Of a stretch of 64,000 nucleotides of DNA, positions 1 to 12,407 are shown one piece after another. The notes below the pieces were generated by a model. The model saw only the letters and a program-made list of their open reading frames with translations, was not told the DNA's origin and did not search any database. A program made the position numbers and the translations under genes. Source of the stretch: Cerioporus squamosus. Taxonomy: Eukaryota > Basidiomycota > Agaricomycetes > Polyporales > Polyporaceae. The first letter of the stretch is position 1. Each line of letters opens with the position of its first letter. The stretch covers positions 186,001 through 250,000 of the forward strand of contig JABYQS010000031.1 in NCBI GenBank assembly GCA_022592435.1, read 5' to 3'.

Positions 1-3000
1 TATGGCGTACGCTGGTCCAAAGGCTCCGGAGAGCGCACTGAAAGGAGGTACGCCGGGTACGAGGAGGTTATTCCCTTCCCTCGTCCGAGAGGCACGGCGA
101 GCAACTGCATCCCGCCCCCTCGTGGAGTTATCCAACCTACGTGTCTCTGCGTCAGCATCGTGCCTGCCGCCAGACACCCTGAACTAGAACACCCACATGC
201 CTGTCACGTCTCGGTGTGCTCGGCGTCGGGATCGGTCCCACAAGACAGACCGCGACTTCTGCGGACGACTCCGACCCCGGCCTTCAGCGAGGACTGTCCA
301 TCGTAAAACGTTCACGGGTAGCATTTTCGAGGACATCGCTGGAGAGCCGACAACGACAACAAAGGGCGAGAGTAACCATGTCAGTGGTACGTTCAGATGC
401 TCCTCGAACTTTGGATTAATCTGTCAATGCATCGAGCCTCCACAATCACTTACCCTGGTAGCGATCGCCAGCGCTGACGACGGCAGCGTCTGCACGCACT
501 CGGTATGACCCCTTTTCCGGCCTCCAATGTAGGAACTTGTACCATCATCCTGCTCGGGAGACGTGCAGGGGAGCCGATTGAAATGGTTGCCTGAAGAGGA
601 AGGCATCGCCGCCCTGCAGACAGTGTACGCAACACCTCAGGCTCGTAGCGATTCGGGTTTGTCATGGAAGACAGCTACGTGCAAAGAGGCTACCGATGGG
701 ACATCGCAGAGGTCCGTCGATAGAAGGCAGCCTCCATGAACTCTCCTATGGCCGGTCTCTACTGGGTGCGGGGAGAGGGGCGCGGGTATGTGAATGAGGG
801 TCTTCAGTGTATGTGGCACTTGGATGTCATCGGCCTTCCCTGCTACAGCATTGATGGGCCGTCGCGAGAAACTAGGGGACACGATCAGGAAGTTCGTCGT
901 CTGGCATGTCGCAAGAAGACGCGGAGGGCGTACAGGGTTAACGTAATGCAAGGCGCGCCGGGTGCGCAGTGACATACACGGACGGCTCTTGGACGGCTCT
1001 CGACATTGAAATTTCGGGATGGTTCCTGGTCTCGGGACCCTGTTTCGTGGAAGACTGGCGAGGATCGCAGGAAGCGTAGCTGACTGTCCCCGGTGGCAGG
1101 GTTCGCGTACACCGGTAATTGAAGGCTGTCACGTCTATGACCACAAGTGCGTCACGGATGACCAGGGTATCGATGTTTACCACTGCGTCCTGCGGTAGTG
1201 TTGCCCGCTTGACAGGGACATGCAGTTGGATGGATGGTAAGCACACTACGCTCGTTGTTGATCAACATATAATTTAACCGTTGTGTGACCTTGCGGAGGA
1301 AGGCTGCGATCCTTACCTTTGTTCAACAGTGGGAATGCTATTGAAGCGCATTTCCTGGCAGACCGCGTCCTGAGAGGAAGGACATCATTAGAACAACGCT
1401 GGACATCCATTGCCCGGAAGGGGCCGCCTTTGACACCTTGGCTGTCGACAGTACACAGGCTGACAAGCACTGAATCTCACCATCATGGCAACGCGGTGCG
1501 TATACCGTATTTGCGGACTGCCCTGTTCTGGCAAATGCTAACGGACCCTGTTCGAAGTGTGAACAAAAGTCATGCATATGGCATGCGCAGTGGTGGTAGC
1601 TCACGATAAACAGCTTGGCTGGAGTCGCTGACGGCGCGCCGCATCGGCGCAACGAGCCGCGCGAGTAGACGACAGCTCCGTGAATCTGGTGAGGACCGTA
1701 TACGATGCAGGGATGCTGCATCGTCGCCTTTGCCTTCCCGAGGAGGCGGTGGTTCAATCGAGGGTGGTCTTTCAGCACGTCCGCACTCGGCATCCGGATC
1801 ATGGTGGCTGCTTTACGACATGGGTTCGGTTCTGCGACGTGAATAGCTGTCATCCAAAGCACGGCTGGACATTGCCATTCTTCGCCGATTGTGAACCCAC
1901 GCGCTTTACTTCCGAGGCCTCCCCGCATCAGCTTCGCACGGCGTGGTGGTGGCACACACGGCGAGGATGAGGACGAGGCGCAGGATGTGGTTGGCCTTCG
2001 TATGTGCTTCCCTGAACGCACTACTCACGCATTCGTTCAGCGATGGTACAGTAGTCCGAGACAGCGGAACTGACCTTGTTTGACAGGGCAGCTAGTGTTC
2101 ACTGCATGCCCGGATTCTCGCTGAATACGTGGCGCCGCGGCTGGAAGCGTGGTTACATGTGAGCGCGTCACGCCGGCTGGCCATGGTCATGAAGATGCCT
2201 GTAAAATCACAAGGGATAGGTAAATATGCAGAATTACGAAGAACGTGACAAGCCGTCTTACGTAGGTTGTGTGCTCCCAGACCGGCACCGATTCGAGAAA
2301 CCCCCGCCTGCTATGCCAGCAGACGAATTTTGGAGGCTTAGTGAAGTGGGCACGGGTGTAACTGCTGGTACGGTCTGTCACTGCAACTAGGATTTGAGTT
2401 GCAACACCCATTGCTCCTGATTAGACCGTGCCGACTTCTCGATCGCAGTACTTGCATGCTCTCGCAAGCCGGCGCCGACTCTGCAGCAAGTGGAACGTAG
2501 ATGTTGCTCCATGTTGCTCGAAATTCCAAGGTGTCCCTGCCAACATATCAGTAAGTTTTCTTAAGAAATAGGCCGCATTCATGCCTGCAATAACCTCAGT
2601 GGAAAGTGATGTCGTAAAAGCACCTACATCCGATTAACCTCCGATGATGTCGAGGATAGAGCTTGAAGTTCGCCTGCAGTTAAGCGCCCGTGCGCGTTAC
2701 AAGGAGCGAGGAGTCACGGCACGTGATAGACGCGTTACGCGGTTTGCCCTGAACCCAAGTTGAAGCCGAGCGAGAGCAAGAGCTTTTAAATTTCTCTTTT
2801 GCCCCTCATCCTGCGACTGTCTGGCGTGTCGTCGACACCGACCCTCCATGTCGATGCCTTGCTGTTCTATATACACTGGATTGTGGCTTAGCATCAACTC
2901 GTAGAACACGCTGCCCGCGGCTACAACGACAACGGATATCGGACAACGCGACGGGGCGCGCTGGTGAGAACGACCGCGCAACATCATAGCGCAAGACGGC

Positions 3001-4647
3001 CTGCTGTGCATAACGAACAGGAGAAGTTGAGCATTTTTGGCACGCGTAGTCTCTTGTGGCTTGTGGGTGCATATATGCGCGCCAGATCGATCGGTTGGTC
3101 GGATGCACGGTCCACGGTACGTACGGTGTACCCCTTTCCTGCACGCACGCACCTCATCTCACGAACCCCCAGACGTCAATCGGGCTTGGTAAATGCCTCT
3201 CATCTGCGCTGTTGCAATGCACACTCTGCACGCTCGCGTCCGTTCATATCGGCTCACCCGCTGCCGGGGACGCGTTCCAGAACGTCCAGTGCATCTGCTC
3301 CGACCTCGCCTTGTTGCGAGGTGTGAACGTTGAGCAATGGTATCTGCCTCGCCGCATCACCCGGTTCTCGATTACGCCTTCTTGCACTACCATCCGACAT
3401 TCAAACCACAATCACACGGTCACCTCAAGGAACGCAGCACTCACTCTGCGCAGCCCGCATGTAGTGAGTATCAAGCATTGCGATGCATCTGCGCGCACCT
3501 GCCTGGCTCACCAGTGATCAGCTTGAATTCCCCTCCCATTCCGCATCGCAGAAGGCGAAGGCCAGGATCTGCAATCTCCCACACGTCGTACAGGCTATAG
3601 GCTAGACCTAGACTGTCCATCGGTGCCCTTTCAGTCTAACGCCTGCTACACGATCGTCGGCAGCGTGAACCTTCCAGGAACCCCATCGAATGGCACAGAA
3701 CTCGATGGAACGCGGCCACGATGCAGGTATGCCCGAACTCGTGTCGCCGTATCGTCTCACATGCCCCTTGCTCAGAATGCACTCCCGTGTCATTGTGGTT
3801 GTCCCTCCGGCAAGTCACCGAGGTCAGCCATGCGTATCAAGCAAGCAGCAAGACTCGAGGCGAGACGAGCAGTGACTTTGCCCCGCGTTCTGACGTCGTC
3901 GTTACAGCATTCTGTGGCGGCGATCGATGCGTCTTCCTTGCTCGGATTGATGCCAATGGAAATCGCACTGCGCAGGATCCGAGAGAAGGTGATGCGCAGT
4001 GCGCATGTCTACGTGTCCGAGTAACATCGGAGGCGATGACGCGACCTGACTCTTGGCGCATTCGAGGGTGAGTGCAACTTACATGACTTGCGCGCATTCG
4101 GTCATCTACGCGTCTATCGAGTTGCGAAAGGGCTCTGCCATTCTGGGTGCGGGTTATACGAGTTGTTACGTGCTACAACGAAAATGCGAGGGTGCTAGCC
4201 TGGATACCGTGGGTGTGAAGGTGCGAAGGAATGCGGAGCTTGGGTGAGTGGTACAACACGATTGTCCACGAAGAGCATAAACACGACGACGACGTGCGAA
4301 TGCACCATGACTCGACTCAAATGCGAGATACGAAAGCAAAAGCACGAAGAATGCGAGAGGATGTTGACCAGGAAGGGGAAGGGATACATGCGATATGGAT
4401 GAAAATGGTGGTGGTACAAGATGCGATGAGAGATGGACATCCGAGCCTGAGCGGGGGTGTTCATATGTTATGCGTGGTGTGGGTTGCGTGCGAGAGAGGA
4501 GTCGCGAGTGCGGAAGGAGTGGGGCGCGTAGGAGGTTAGGGTGTTATCATTAGCTTGTCCTGCAGCAGGTGAGCACAATCCCCAAACACTCTACCCAGAT
4601 GTGACTCACCATAGAAGGGTATCAAAGTCAAGGGATATAGGCATAAA
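1..4647. other. gene-poor stretch, no supportable gene
   Basis: Both strands contain only short overlapping open frames without recognisable domains, family motifs or convincing splice chains. The longest, about 227 codons on the minus strand near 1338-2021, has no family resemblance and no clear codon bias. A cysteine-rich scrap on the plus strand near 1500-1600 looks faintly like half of a fungal zinc cluster but is interrupted by stops. The stretch may be intergenic or old decayed sequence. Confidence 0.5.
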
Positions 4648-5780
4648 TCATTGCGGACTACTTGGACGACGAGGCCCGAAGTGCGCGATCCAGAAGTCTT
4701 GATCATTCTCCGGACGCGTGAGCCCCATGAAAAGGCTGGCGCCCATGAGCAAATCGACTCGCCGCAAGCCCGCCTTCTGCTCTGCCAAGAAGACAGTCCG
4801 CGTGCTCTCCTCGCATCGTTGGATGAAGGCGTCGGAAACCGCCTTCGGATCCTTCATGTACTTTGCGCGTTCTTGCCGCGACACGACCTTCTGGAGGTCT
4901 TCGAAGATCGCCTCGAACACGTCGCGCACTTGCAGGACGCCGCCGTCCTTGCGCTTCACAGTGACCTCCCATCCAGGAAACGGTTGATAGTGAATGACCA
5001 TCTTGCGTAGTGGCGGGTGGTCACACACTCGGCGATCAAGATACCGGTCAACGTCCGACTGACCAAGCCTACTATGAAACCGTCGCCCGTAGTCGCGGAT
5101 GACGATGTCCTCAATAGGCATTCGAAGGTCGAATTCAACCTCCATGGGACGAGCTGTCATATGCGTCGAGGAAGGACATAACTGCCAATGCAGCTTGATC
5201 TCGCTCGTACGGAGCGTCGGCGCAGGCGTCGACGCAGCCGATCGGGACACACCTGTGACGCACGCAGCAAGGTGAGTCTCGCGCTTATCGCACGCGTGGG
5301 AAGCGAAAACGCACTTGGCTTCAGTATCGACTTCAGTGGCTGCTTCATCGGCATCGGTGATGGCGAGACCAAGCCCTGCATGACCTGCACGGGCGACGGT
5401 TGGTGCGCGGACGACGCGCGCCGTGGTCGGGGCTTGAAGATCTCGGGGCTCGGCGTCAAAGCCTTGCGATAGAGCGACAACTCGGGCTCGGGGTGCGCGA
5501 CATGCCAAGCTGGGGTGGGCATCTCCTGCGGCGTCTGGGACCGCGCGGCGGGAGCCCTGTGCGGCGTGAACGGCCTCCTCCAGGGAGCGGGCGAGGACGC
5601 GGGCGTGGAGGGGACGCTGGAGGCGACGGAGCTGCCGCTGCTGCCGGAGGAGGCCCAGCTGGGGGCCAGTGGCGGGACGTCTAGCTCTCCATCCCCGAAC
5701 GTCGGAAGGTCAAGGGGCTTATACTTGGGGGCCGGGGGCGTGTTGACGGCCCCCTCCTTCTTCCTTGTGAAGAAAGGCAT
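4648..5780 (-). CDS. DUF6699 domain-containing protein
   Basis: Two exons, 5780-5315 and 5252-4648, are joined by a 62 bp GT-AG intron in phase 1, giving about 356 residues. The first 150 residues are Ser/Pro-rich and likely disordered. The C-terminal half, from about residue 180, has the layout of the basidiomycete DUF6699 domain: a Leu-His start, a wPxxxx-V segment with PGWEVTVKRKDGG, then VRDVFEAIFEDL, and a closing RRVDLLMGASLFMGL. The closing motif is the most characteristic part of the family. The family has no established biochemical role that I know of. The start was chosen because MPFFTRKK opens the only long upstream frame that splices cleanly. The plus strand upstream (5781-6170) is purine-rich, so this gene's leader is CT-rich, as is common in fungal promoters. 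Confidence 0.8.
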
Positions 5781-7464
5781 GGCGATGGAGGACGATCACG
5801 GCGGTCGGGGAGGGAGAGGGCGGCGAGATGGGACGGGGAGGATGTGGAAGATCGTGGGCGTGCAGATCGCTGCGGGGAGGGAGGGCAGAGATGAGATGTG
5901 GTGTTGCGGTCGGGGAGATATAGGACGGGGAGGCGCGGGCGGGGATATGGAGACGAGAGAGGCGAGGGGTACGGGACACTCACTGAAGTGGTCGTGGCGC
6001 GATGGCGGACAGGCGTCGAGAGCAAACACCTCTGGAGGGATGGGCCCCGGCAGTCGAGCTCCCCGAGCAGATATGGACCGAGAGGCCCCCCACAGGGAAG
6101 CGCTAGTGCCAGCGGAAGAGCGGACAGGAAGGAAGGGATGCGGGGCATCGTGAGGGCATATAATCTCTCCTCGCCCCAAACACGAGGCGGCCTTGCCTTG
6201 CCCATATCCGGCCCGCCAACCCACGCGAACGTGACCCCTCCCACCATCACGTGCGCGCGCCCATGTTGTCCCCTGTTGACCGCTGTGGGTCCTTCACTCT
6301 TTGCGACGCCTTCGTGGCTCGAGAACAGCACCCTCGGTAGCGCAAAGGAGCCGCAAGGGAGCTCAGAACGCTGGTCAAATTGCTGTCTCGGTGCGATAAC
6401 CGCATACTCACCTCGAGTCGTGCGGTAGGGCGTGGTGACATGAGGTTACGTTGCGGTCACCCAGATTGCTGCATGGTGCGTGCATGATGCCTGGAGATTT
6501 AAGCTCATACCCTGGACTAATCGTAACGCGCGCGAATCTGCATACGAACAGTTGACTTTGTACCCCGTCCCGATACGCGAACCTGGAATGTCAGGAACCC
6601 CAGCATCACTACCGGCGGCTTCCAGCAACTCTTCCGAGACGGCGTGGCAATGTACTCACAAACTGTGCTGCAGCATTCTCGTCTATGCTTAGAGCACAGC
6701 TTCCAGGTAACCGCAGCGGTCAAGGTCCGAGCCCCCACAGTTGTCGGGGTGGCACCTCTGTGGCACCTTGAAGTCCAACACTCGTCTCGCCGAGCGGAAC
6801 CAATGAGCACCAATCGCTGATGAAGCTCGTACTGGTTCTCAAACTCCGTCGATGAATGCCTCTGCTGCGTCAGCCCGAAGGACGTTGTCTCCAGGGCTGG
6901 AAGCGGAGAACAGCTCGAGGGACACTCGCAAGCGTGCGTGCGGAGTTGCACTGCTCCTAGCGCCAATGCGTACTTGGTTTGTACGCAACGGGAAGCTACC
7001 AAGTACAGACTGAGAATAACACACGGTCGGAAAGCGCGCAAGCCCGGACTGGCAAGTCGACGAGGTCTAGCACGCAAGAGTTGGCCCCATCAACGGATGG
7101 TTCACACATGCCTCCGTTTTATTCCTGAAAGGGCAAGAGACGAGGAGCGAAGAAGCAGTCCTAACTTGCCCGATGCAGAAAGTGAACCTCGAGTGCACGC
7201 TGGTGCACTGCTGGGCGGTGTCGTCCTCGCCCAACGGCTCCCATACTGTCCTAGGATCAAGCTGATAACAAACGCGACGCGACAGATGAGGGTCCGATAG
7301 AAGCAGCGGACCAATCTACTTATTCCGCGCCCTTGGTCAAGGTCGATTCCCCTCTGACTCGCCATTTCCTACAACCCCCACAACCCCGCTCCCCCGAATC
7401 TTGCCTCCTTCTTCTGCCGTACACGACAGAGACCGAGGTCCAGAGAGAACAGTTACAGAGAACA
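5781..7464. other. intergenic, no gene seen
   Basis: The stretch lies between two divergently transcribed genes. The first 400 bases are strongly purine-rich on the plus strand, which is a CT-rich leader for the minus-strand DUF6699 gene. I see no conserved coding segment in the rest. Confidence 0.5.
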
Positions 7465-8305
7465 ATGCCCAGAGCTCGCAGCAGCACCATCACATACTTC
7501 CCCCACCGCCGGCTGCGCGCGCGGCTACCCCGCCGCATGAGCGACGCGGACGTCGAAGAGCAGTACCGCAAGGAGAAGTTCGGTACACCAGGTCCTGTCG
7601 ACGCCTGGCTGGCCCCGCGGATAACGCAAGGCGTCTACACAAGCTCGGATTCAGACTCAGATCTGGACAGTCCCCTCGCCCCGGACGAGGTGCCGTGCAC
7701 GGTGCACCTCCAGCGCGTCAAGGTGAGCCAGACGTCAGTCCCATTGACACATCGTATCCCCTTCTGCACCGCAAGAACCGTAACTTTGCTTCCGCCCCGC
7801 GGAGCGAGCTGCGTACTTCATCTTCTTCTTCGCACCTTGCACCCTGTGACCGAACGTGTGGCTGACCGTCTTCTGCGTTTAAACCTGATACCCTGAACCT
7901 AACGACGACTTGGAAGGCGCCAGAGGACGAGCCCGCGAGCATCTTCGCCGACCCAGACACGTTCGTCCTCCATCTTACGACGGGCCCACACGCGCTCGAG
8001 CCCTCCCAGCGCGTCGTGCTTGGCACATACACGGGGCACCCGGAGAGCCTCGACGCACCGCAGTGGGCTCAGCTTCCGGAGGGGGAACCGGTTGTCTTCC
8101 GCGCCACCGTCGCTGCGGTGATGGACATCCTGCGGTATGCTGCCCCCAAGTCCGAGTCAGGGACGGACGCGGTGACGGTGCGTGCTTCGCTCGCCCACAG
8201 TGCATACAGTCGCGATTCGTATTGACGGGGTTCTTGTCTGCGCTGGTACGCGGGTAATTATAGGCATTGCTGGAGTCGCTGCGGGCGGTGAGCCTCGACG
8301 GGTGA
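7465..8305 (+). CDS. small hypothetical protein, three exons
   Basis: Exons 7465-7722, 7917-8177 and 8264-8305 keep one frame (258, 261 and 42 nt, all phase 0) and encode about 186 residues. Intron 1 is 194 bp with GTGAGC and a CTAAC branch-like site close to its AG. Intron 2 is 86 bp. The protein begins MPRARSSTITYFPHRR, has an acidic Ser/Asp run near residue 65 (SSDSDSDLDSP), and then a compact segment rich in hydrophobics and Gly/Pro (VVLGTYTGHPESLDAPQW). I do not recognise the family. The consistent phases and the end in ALLESLRAVSL support a real gene, but the product is unknown. An upstream in-frame start would add an unlikely Pro-rich leader. Confidence 0.6.
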
Positions 8306-10079
8306 GCGAGAGATGGGGTCCGGCTGGGGCCGCCGGACGAGCCGAAGCCGAGGGCACGGAGAGTGCGAGAGTTCAGGAGGAAGCAGGACGGAGCGCGTCT
8401 CTTTGCGAACGGACGGGGTGCTTGCAGGCGCGCGGAGGTGGAATGGGCTGATGTGGCGTGAAGAAGGCAGGCATAGGGGGAGGCACATGAGCAGAGCTGG
8501 ACAACGTGGATTCTGATAGAACGTCTGGACGAGTGTACGATACGGGCAGGACGGCCAACCCCGCGCAGACTAGCGCACCCAGGTCCAGGGCATCGGCCGA
8601 ACGATTGGAAAGGCAAGCAGATAGACATAGACGTTCAGGCTGCAGTGCACGATGCATGATGCACGGAACGCAGCCAGGAGACGGGAATGGGGTCAAACAA
8701 GCAGAGATCGTCGGCATCGTGTCCTCCGCGAAAGCGGAGGCAGCCTGCAGAAGACGCAGAGGCAGACGCCTGCTTCTAGTCATGGGAGGATGCTGGCGGG
8801 AAAAGAGACGGGTGAGATCGTTGTGCGGGGACGGACATGCCTGAAGCGTCGCTCACCTGTAGTATAGAACGCAGCACCTGCTGGGGCCCTGGGGAAGGGA
8901 AAGGCCGTCACGGCCGGGGGTATCCTGTGATCGTGGACGAGCATCAGCCACGCGTCCCTGCACGCACCTCGCCTTCTGGAGCACTGTATGGGTGGTGCTG
9001 GGTCAGCGGATGGGCCGTGCCTGCGCAGTGAGGTTCTGTCCACGACACGCAGTCTGGACGCTCGAGGCTCGCAGCCATGGACTCGGACTTCGTACCAAGC
9101 CCGACCAAGCTCCAGCCTCAGACTGAGATAGCTGGAGCTAACGTTGCGCAATATGATATGGAGAGCTCACGACGGGCATGTATCTGTAACCTAAGATACG
9201 CAGATACATTGGATTTGGGTGTCTGCCGGAATTGCTTACCGACTATGTTCAGATAGCACTGATAGGTTTCGTGTATAAGGTTGGAAGCCAGAAGGAGGTA
9301 GCTGGATAACGTCGACGTCTGACAGACCGTAGACGATCGATGGCACACGACCACAGGCCGGTCTAGCGATACCTGGAAGCACGAGCCCTGCAGCACGATA
9401 GATAGGATAGACGTCGTTAGGGAAACAGGAAAGATGGTGGTGGTTCAGGAGCAAGCCCTGACTATTGTCTCGGGCGCAGTCTCGCCGCACTGGCAGAGGC
9501 GGTGGGCATCGGGAGCGCGCAGAGTCACCTCCAGGTACACTCCCGTCACGCTGCATATTCACTCAAAGCCGCAGCGACATGGACATTCCCTGCAGTGCCA
9601 GCTGTCTATGGCCTCGCACTGCGTCATCAAGGGTCCTGCGAGAGTACGCAGGTACCGGGCATAGTAACGTTGATGGAATTCACCTAGCTAGGTAGGGAAG
9701 AGTGTAATTTATGGCGTAAGTGGTCAAAATCATTTCAGAGCAACCATGCCTTGACCCTGGCAATTGTCCAGAAACAAAGGAGAGGACCACTGATGCCGCC
9801 CAGTGCCATTCCTCTGAGCAGTACTGAGTAAGGCGAGAGAGAAAGGCAAATCAGGGATCCGGACGTCCAAACAGTGCCACAGCGGGAGTCGAACGCGGTT
9901 GCGCGCCTCCGACTAGAGGGTCACGTGCTTCAAAAGTTTCTGCCGGGTTTTTGGAGCTCGGTGTGGCAGACGTCGTGCTCACCGTCTTGCTTGTCCTGCT
10001 CGTTGTGCCTGCTCGCTCGCTCGCCATCCGAGCCGTTCCCGACAGGGTCTCGTCCTAGCGCCATCTCTCCTTCCCGGAC
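8306..10079. other. intergenic, no protein gene seen
   Basis: No conserved frame or splice chain was found. The only structured element I noticed is the tRNA-like sequence at 9875-9968, described separately. The last ~100 bases are the pyrimidine-rich leader of NOP56. Confidence 0.5.
9875..9968 (-). other. degenerate tRNA-like element
   Basis: Read on the minus strand, this 94-base stretch starts TGCCACA and ends TGTGGCA, a perfect 7-bp acceptor-like pair. Before the 3' arm it carries GTTCGACTC, which fits the Pol III B-box/T-loop consensus. The T-stem is broken: CCGCG faces CCCGC with two mismatches. I cannot draw a convincing D-arm or anticodon arm. It could be a decayed tRNA gene, a tRNA-derived repeat fragment or chance. 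Confidence 0.2.
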
Positions 10080-12020
10080 ATGGCTACCCACGCCTTGTTC
10101 GAGACCGCTACCGGCTATGCCGTCTTCGAGGTTAAGCTGCACGATGCGGTCGGCTCGCTGGAAAAGGCCGTCCAGTCGTCCATTGACGACTACTCAAAAT
10201 TCTCCAAGATGGTCTCCTTGGTTAGCTTTGCGCCCTTCCAAAATGCCGCGCATGCACTGGAGAACATGAACGATATCTCCGAAGGTGCGTTTTTACTCTC
10301 CCGCCTATGCTGAAGCAGCGTTCATCCGGCTGCAGACACCGTCAACCCCTACCTCCAGTCTGTTCTGGAGCTTAACCTCTCCAAGCCAAAGAAGGGCTCG
10401 TCTGTAGTCCTCGTGGCGAACCCACACCTTGCGCCAGAGATCAAGAAGCAGCTCGGTATTACCTGCGCCCCTGCAGAAATCGCGACGGACATCCTGCGCG
10501 GTATCCGGCAGCATGCCGCGAAGCTTCTCAAGGGTATGCAGGACGAGGACTTGACGAAGGCGCAGCTCGGTCTCGGTCACGCGTACTCGCGCGCGAAGCT
10601 CAAGTTCAACGTGAACCGAATTGACAACATGATCATCCAGGCCATTGCGCTCCTCGACCAGCTCGACAAGGACGTGAACCTGTTCTCGATGCGCGTGCGC
10701 GAGTGGTACGGCTACCACTTCCCGGAACTCGTCAAGCTCGTCCCGGACAACTACCAGTACGCGCGCACCGCGCAGTTCATCGGCGCGAAGGAGTCGTTGA
10801 ACGAGGAGAAGCTCCCCGAGCTCGCTGCGCTGCTCGATGACAACGAGACGCTCGCGCAGAACATCCTGGACGCGGCACGGGGGTCCATGGGTGCCACGCT
10901 CTCCGAGTTCGACATCATGAACGTCGGCATGTTTGCGACGCGGGTGGTGTCCCTCGCGGAGTACCGCAAGTCATTGCAGGTGTACCTCCACGAGAAGATG
11001 AACGACGTCGCACCGAGTCTGACGGCACTTCTGGGCGACCGGATCGGCGCACGCCTCATCAGCCACGCGGGCAGCTTGACAAACCTTTCCAAGTACCCCG
11101 CAAGTACGGTGCAGATTCTCGGTGCTGAGAAGGCGCTTTTCCGTGCACTTAAGACCAAGGGCAACACGCCCAAGGTACGTATAGCATCCACGACACCGGA
11201 ATGACTTCACTCACGGGCGCCGTACAGTACGGTCTCATCTACCACTCCTCCTTCATTGGCCGCGCAGGCCCGAAGTACAAGGGCCGCATTTCGCGTTTCC
11301 TCGCGAACAAGTGCTCAATAGCATCCCGGATAGACTGCTACTCCGGTACGTCTGCGCTCCTCGCTCCTGCGACTTTGCTTCCTGACGCTCTTCTCCAGAC
11401 ACTCCCACAGCGAAGTTCGGCGAGGCCCTCCGACAGCAGGTCGAGGAGCGGCTGAACTTCTTCGAGACGGGCGAGCCTCCATCGAAGAACGCCGACGCGA
11501 TGCGCAAGGTGTTCGAGTTGCTCGCGATCGACCAGGACGAGTCGGACGACGAGGGCTCGGACGACGACATGGACGTCGACGGGGCGACCGCCAAGTCCAA
11601 GTCCAAGTCGAAGAAGGGGAAGGGCAAGGACAAGGGCGAGGCAGCGCTGCCGTTCGCGGACGTGGACATGTCGCCGAAGAAGGACAAGAAGGACAAGAAG
11701 AAGCGGAAGAGCGAGGACGCGGAGATGGACGTGGACGAGGAGAGCGACGAGGGCACGCCGAAGAAGAAGAAGGTGAAGCTGAGCAAGGAGGAGAAGAAGG
11801 CGCTGAAGAAGAAGGAGAAGAAAGAGCGCAAGGAGAAGGAGGCGGCAGAGGTGAGCGCGACTGTCTTTTGATTGCTTTGCTCTTGGGCGTGGTTTGCTGA
11901 CGGGTATGCGTGCGTGCCTGCGTTGTTGTGGCTGCAGGGCGGCGAGTCGAAGAAGGAGAAGAAGGAAAGAAAGAGAAGAAGGACAAGAAGGAGAAGAAGG
12001 AGAAGAAGAGCAAGGAGTGA
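10080..12020 (+). CDS. NOP56: NOP56, box C/D snoRNP core protein
   Basis: Nucleolar scaffold of box C/D snoRNPs that guide rRNA 2'-O-methylation. Exons are 10080-10284, 10336-11174, 11228-11345, 11399-11850 and from 11938. The N-terminal NOP5NT domain ([19 protein letters not shown]) is followed by the Nop domain, with [54 protein letters not shown] and [30 protein letters not shown] separates NOP56 from NOP58. The C-terminus is an acidic patch followed by a Lys/Glu tail, as usual. Oddity: in the last exon one base is missing near 11963-11975 relative to the expected Lys codons. The literal frame becomes Arg-rich and runs to a stop at 12246; the expected tail would end at TGA 12018-12020. Identity is very secure, but the tail is uncertain. 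Confidence 0.95.
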
Positions 12021-12407
12021 TCGCCCCGCTCTCTCCCCCCTGTCTTGTTGCTCTACTTACCTCCTGTCGATGCTCTCGCGCTACTTTCTTCCTGTACTCT
12101 TGTGTTATCTATCTCTCTTCTCTTTGGCTTCCTCTACGCTAGTGACATCGAGTTGTGTGCACCGTTCCGACGAGTGGCATATGCAAGGAGGTACGAATGC
12201 GATGTTACAAGAAATGCATTGCAAGCCCGACATCGTAACTTGTTAGACTGTGCAACTAGAGCTACAGCTACCGAAGCGCACTGTCCGGTAGCGGGTATAT
12301 ACATGCGTGTCATCGTGAGGTCGTAAGGGAGCACAATTGCGAATATGTACAGAGAAGCGAGATGTACCGATTCATCAAGAAAATCATACGGCAGCGAAGT
12401 GAAGGCT
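12021..12407. other. 3' spacer between convergent genes
   Basis: This is the spacer between the converging ends of NOP56 (+) and the antiporter (-). It is pyrimidine-rich after the NOP56 stop and probably holds both 3' UTRs. No other gene is seen. Confidence 0.5.

Noticed and set aside
1338..2021. Minus-strand frame of 227 codons in the gene-poor left end
   Set aside because: No motif, no splice context and no codon pattern like that of the real genes nearby; not strong enough to call.
11315..12013. Minus-strand open frame full of Ser/Phe
   Set aside because: It is the complement of the lysine-rich NOP56 tail codons (AAG read as CTT/TTC).
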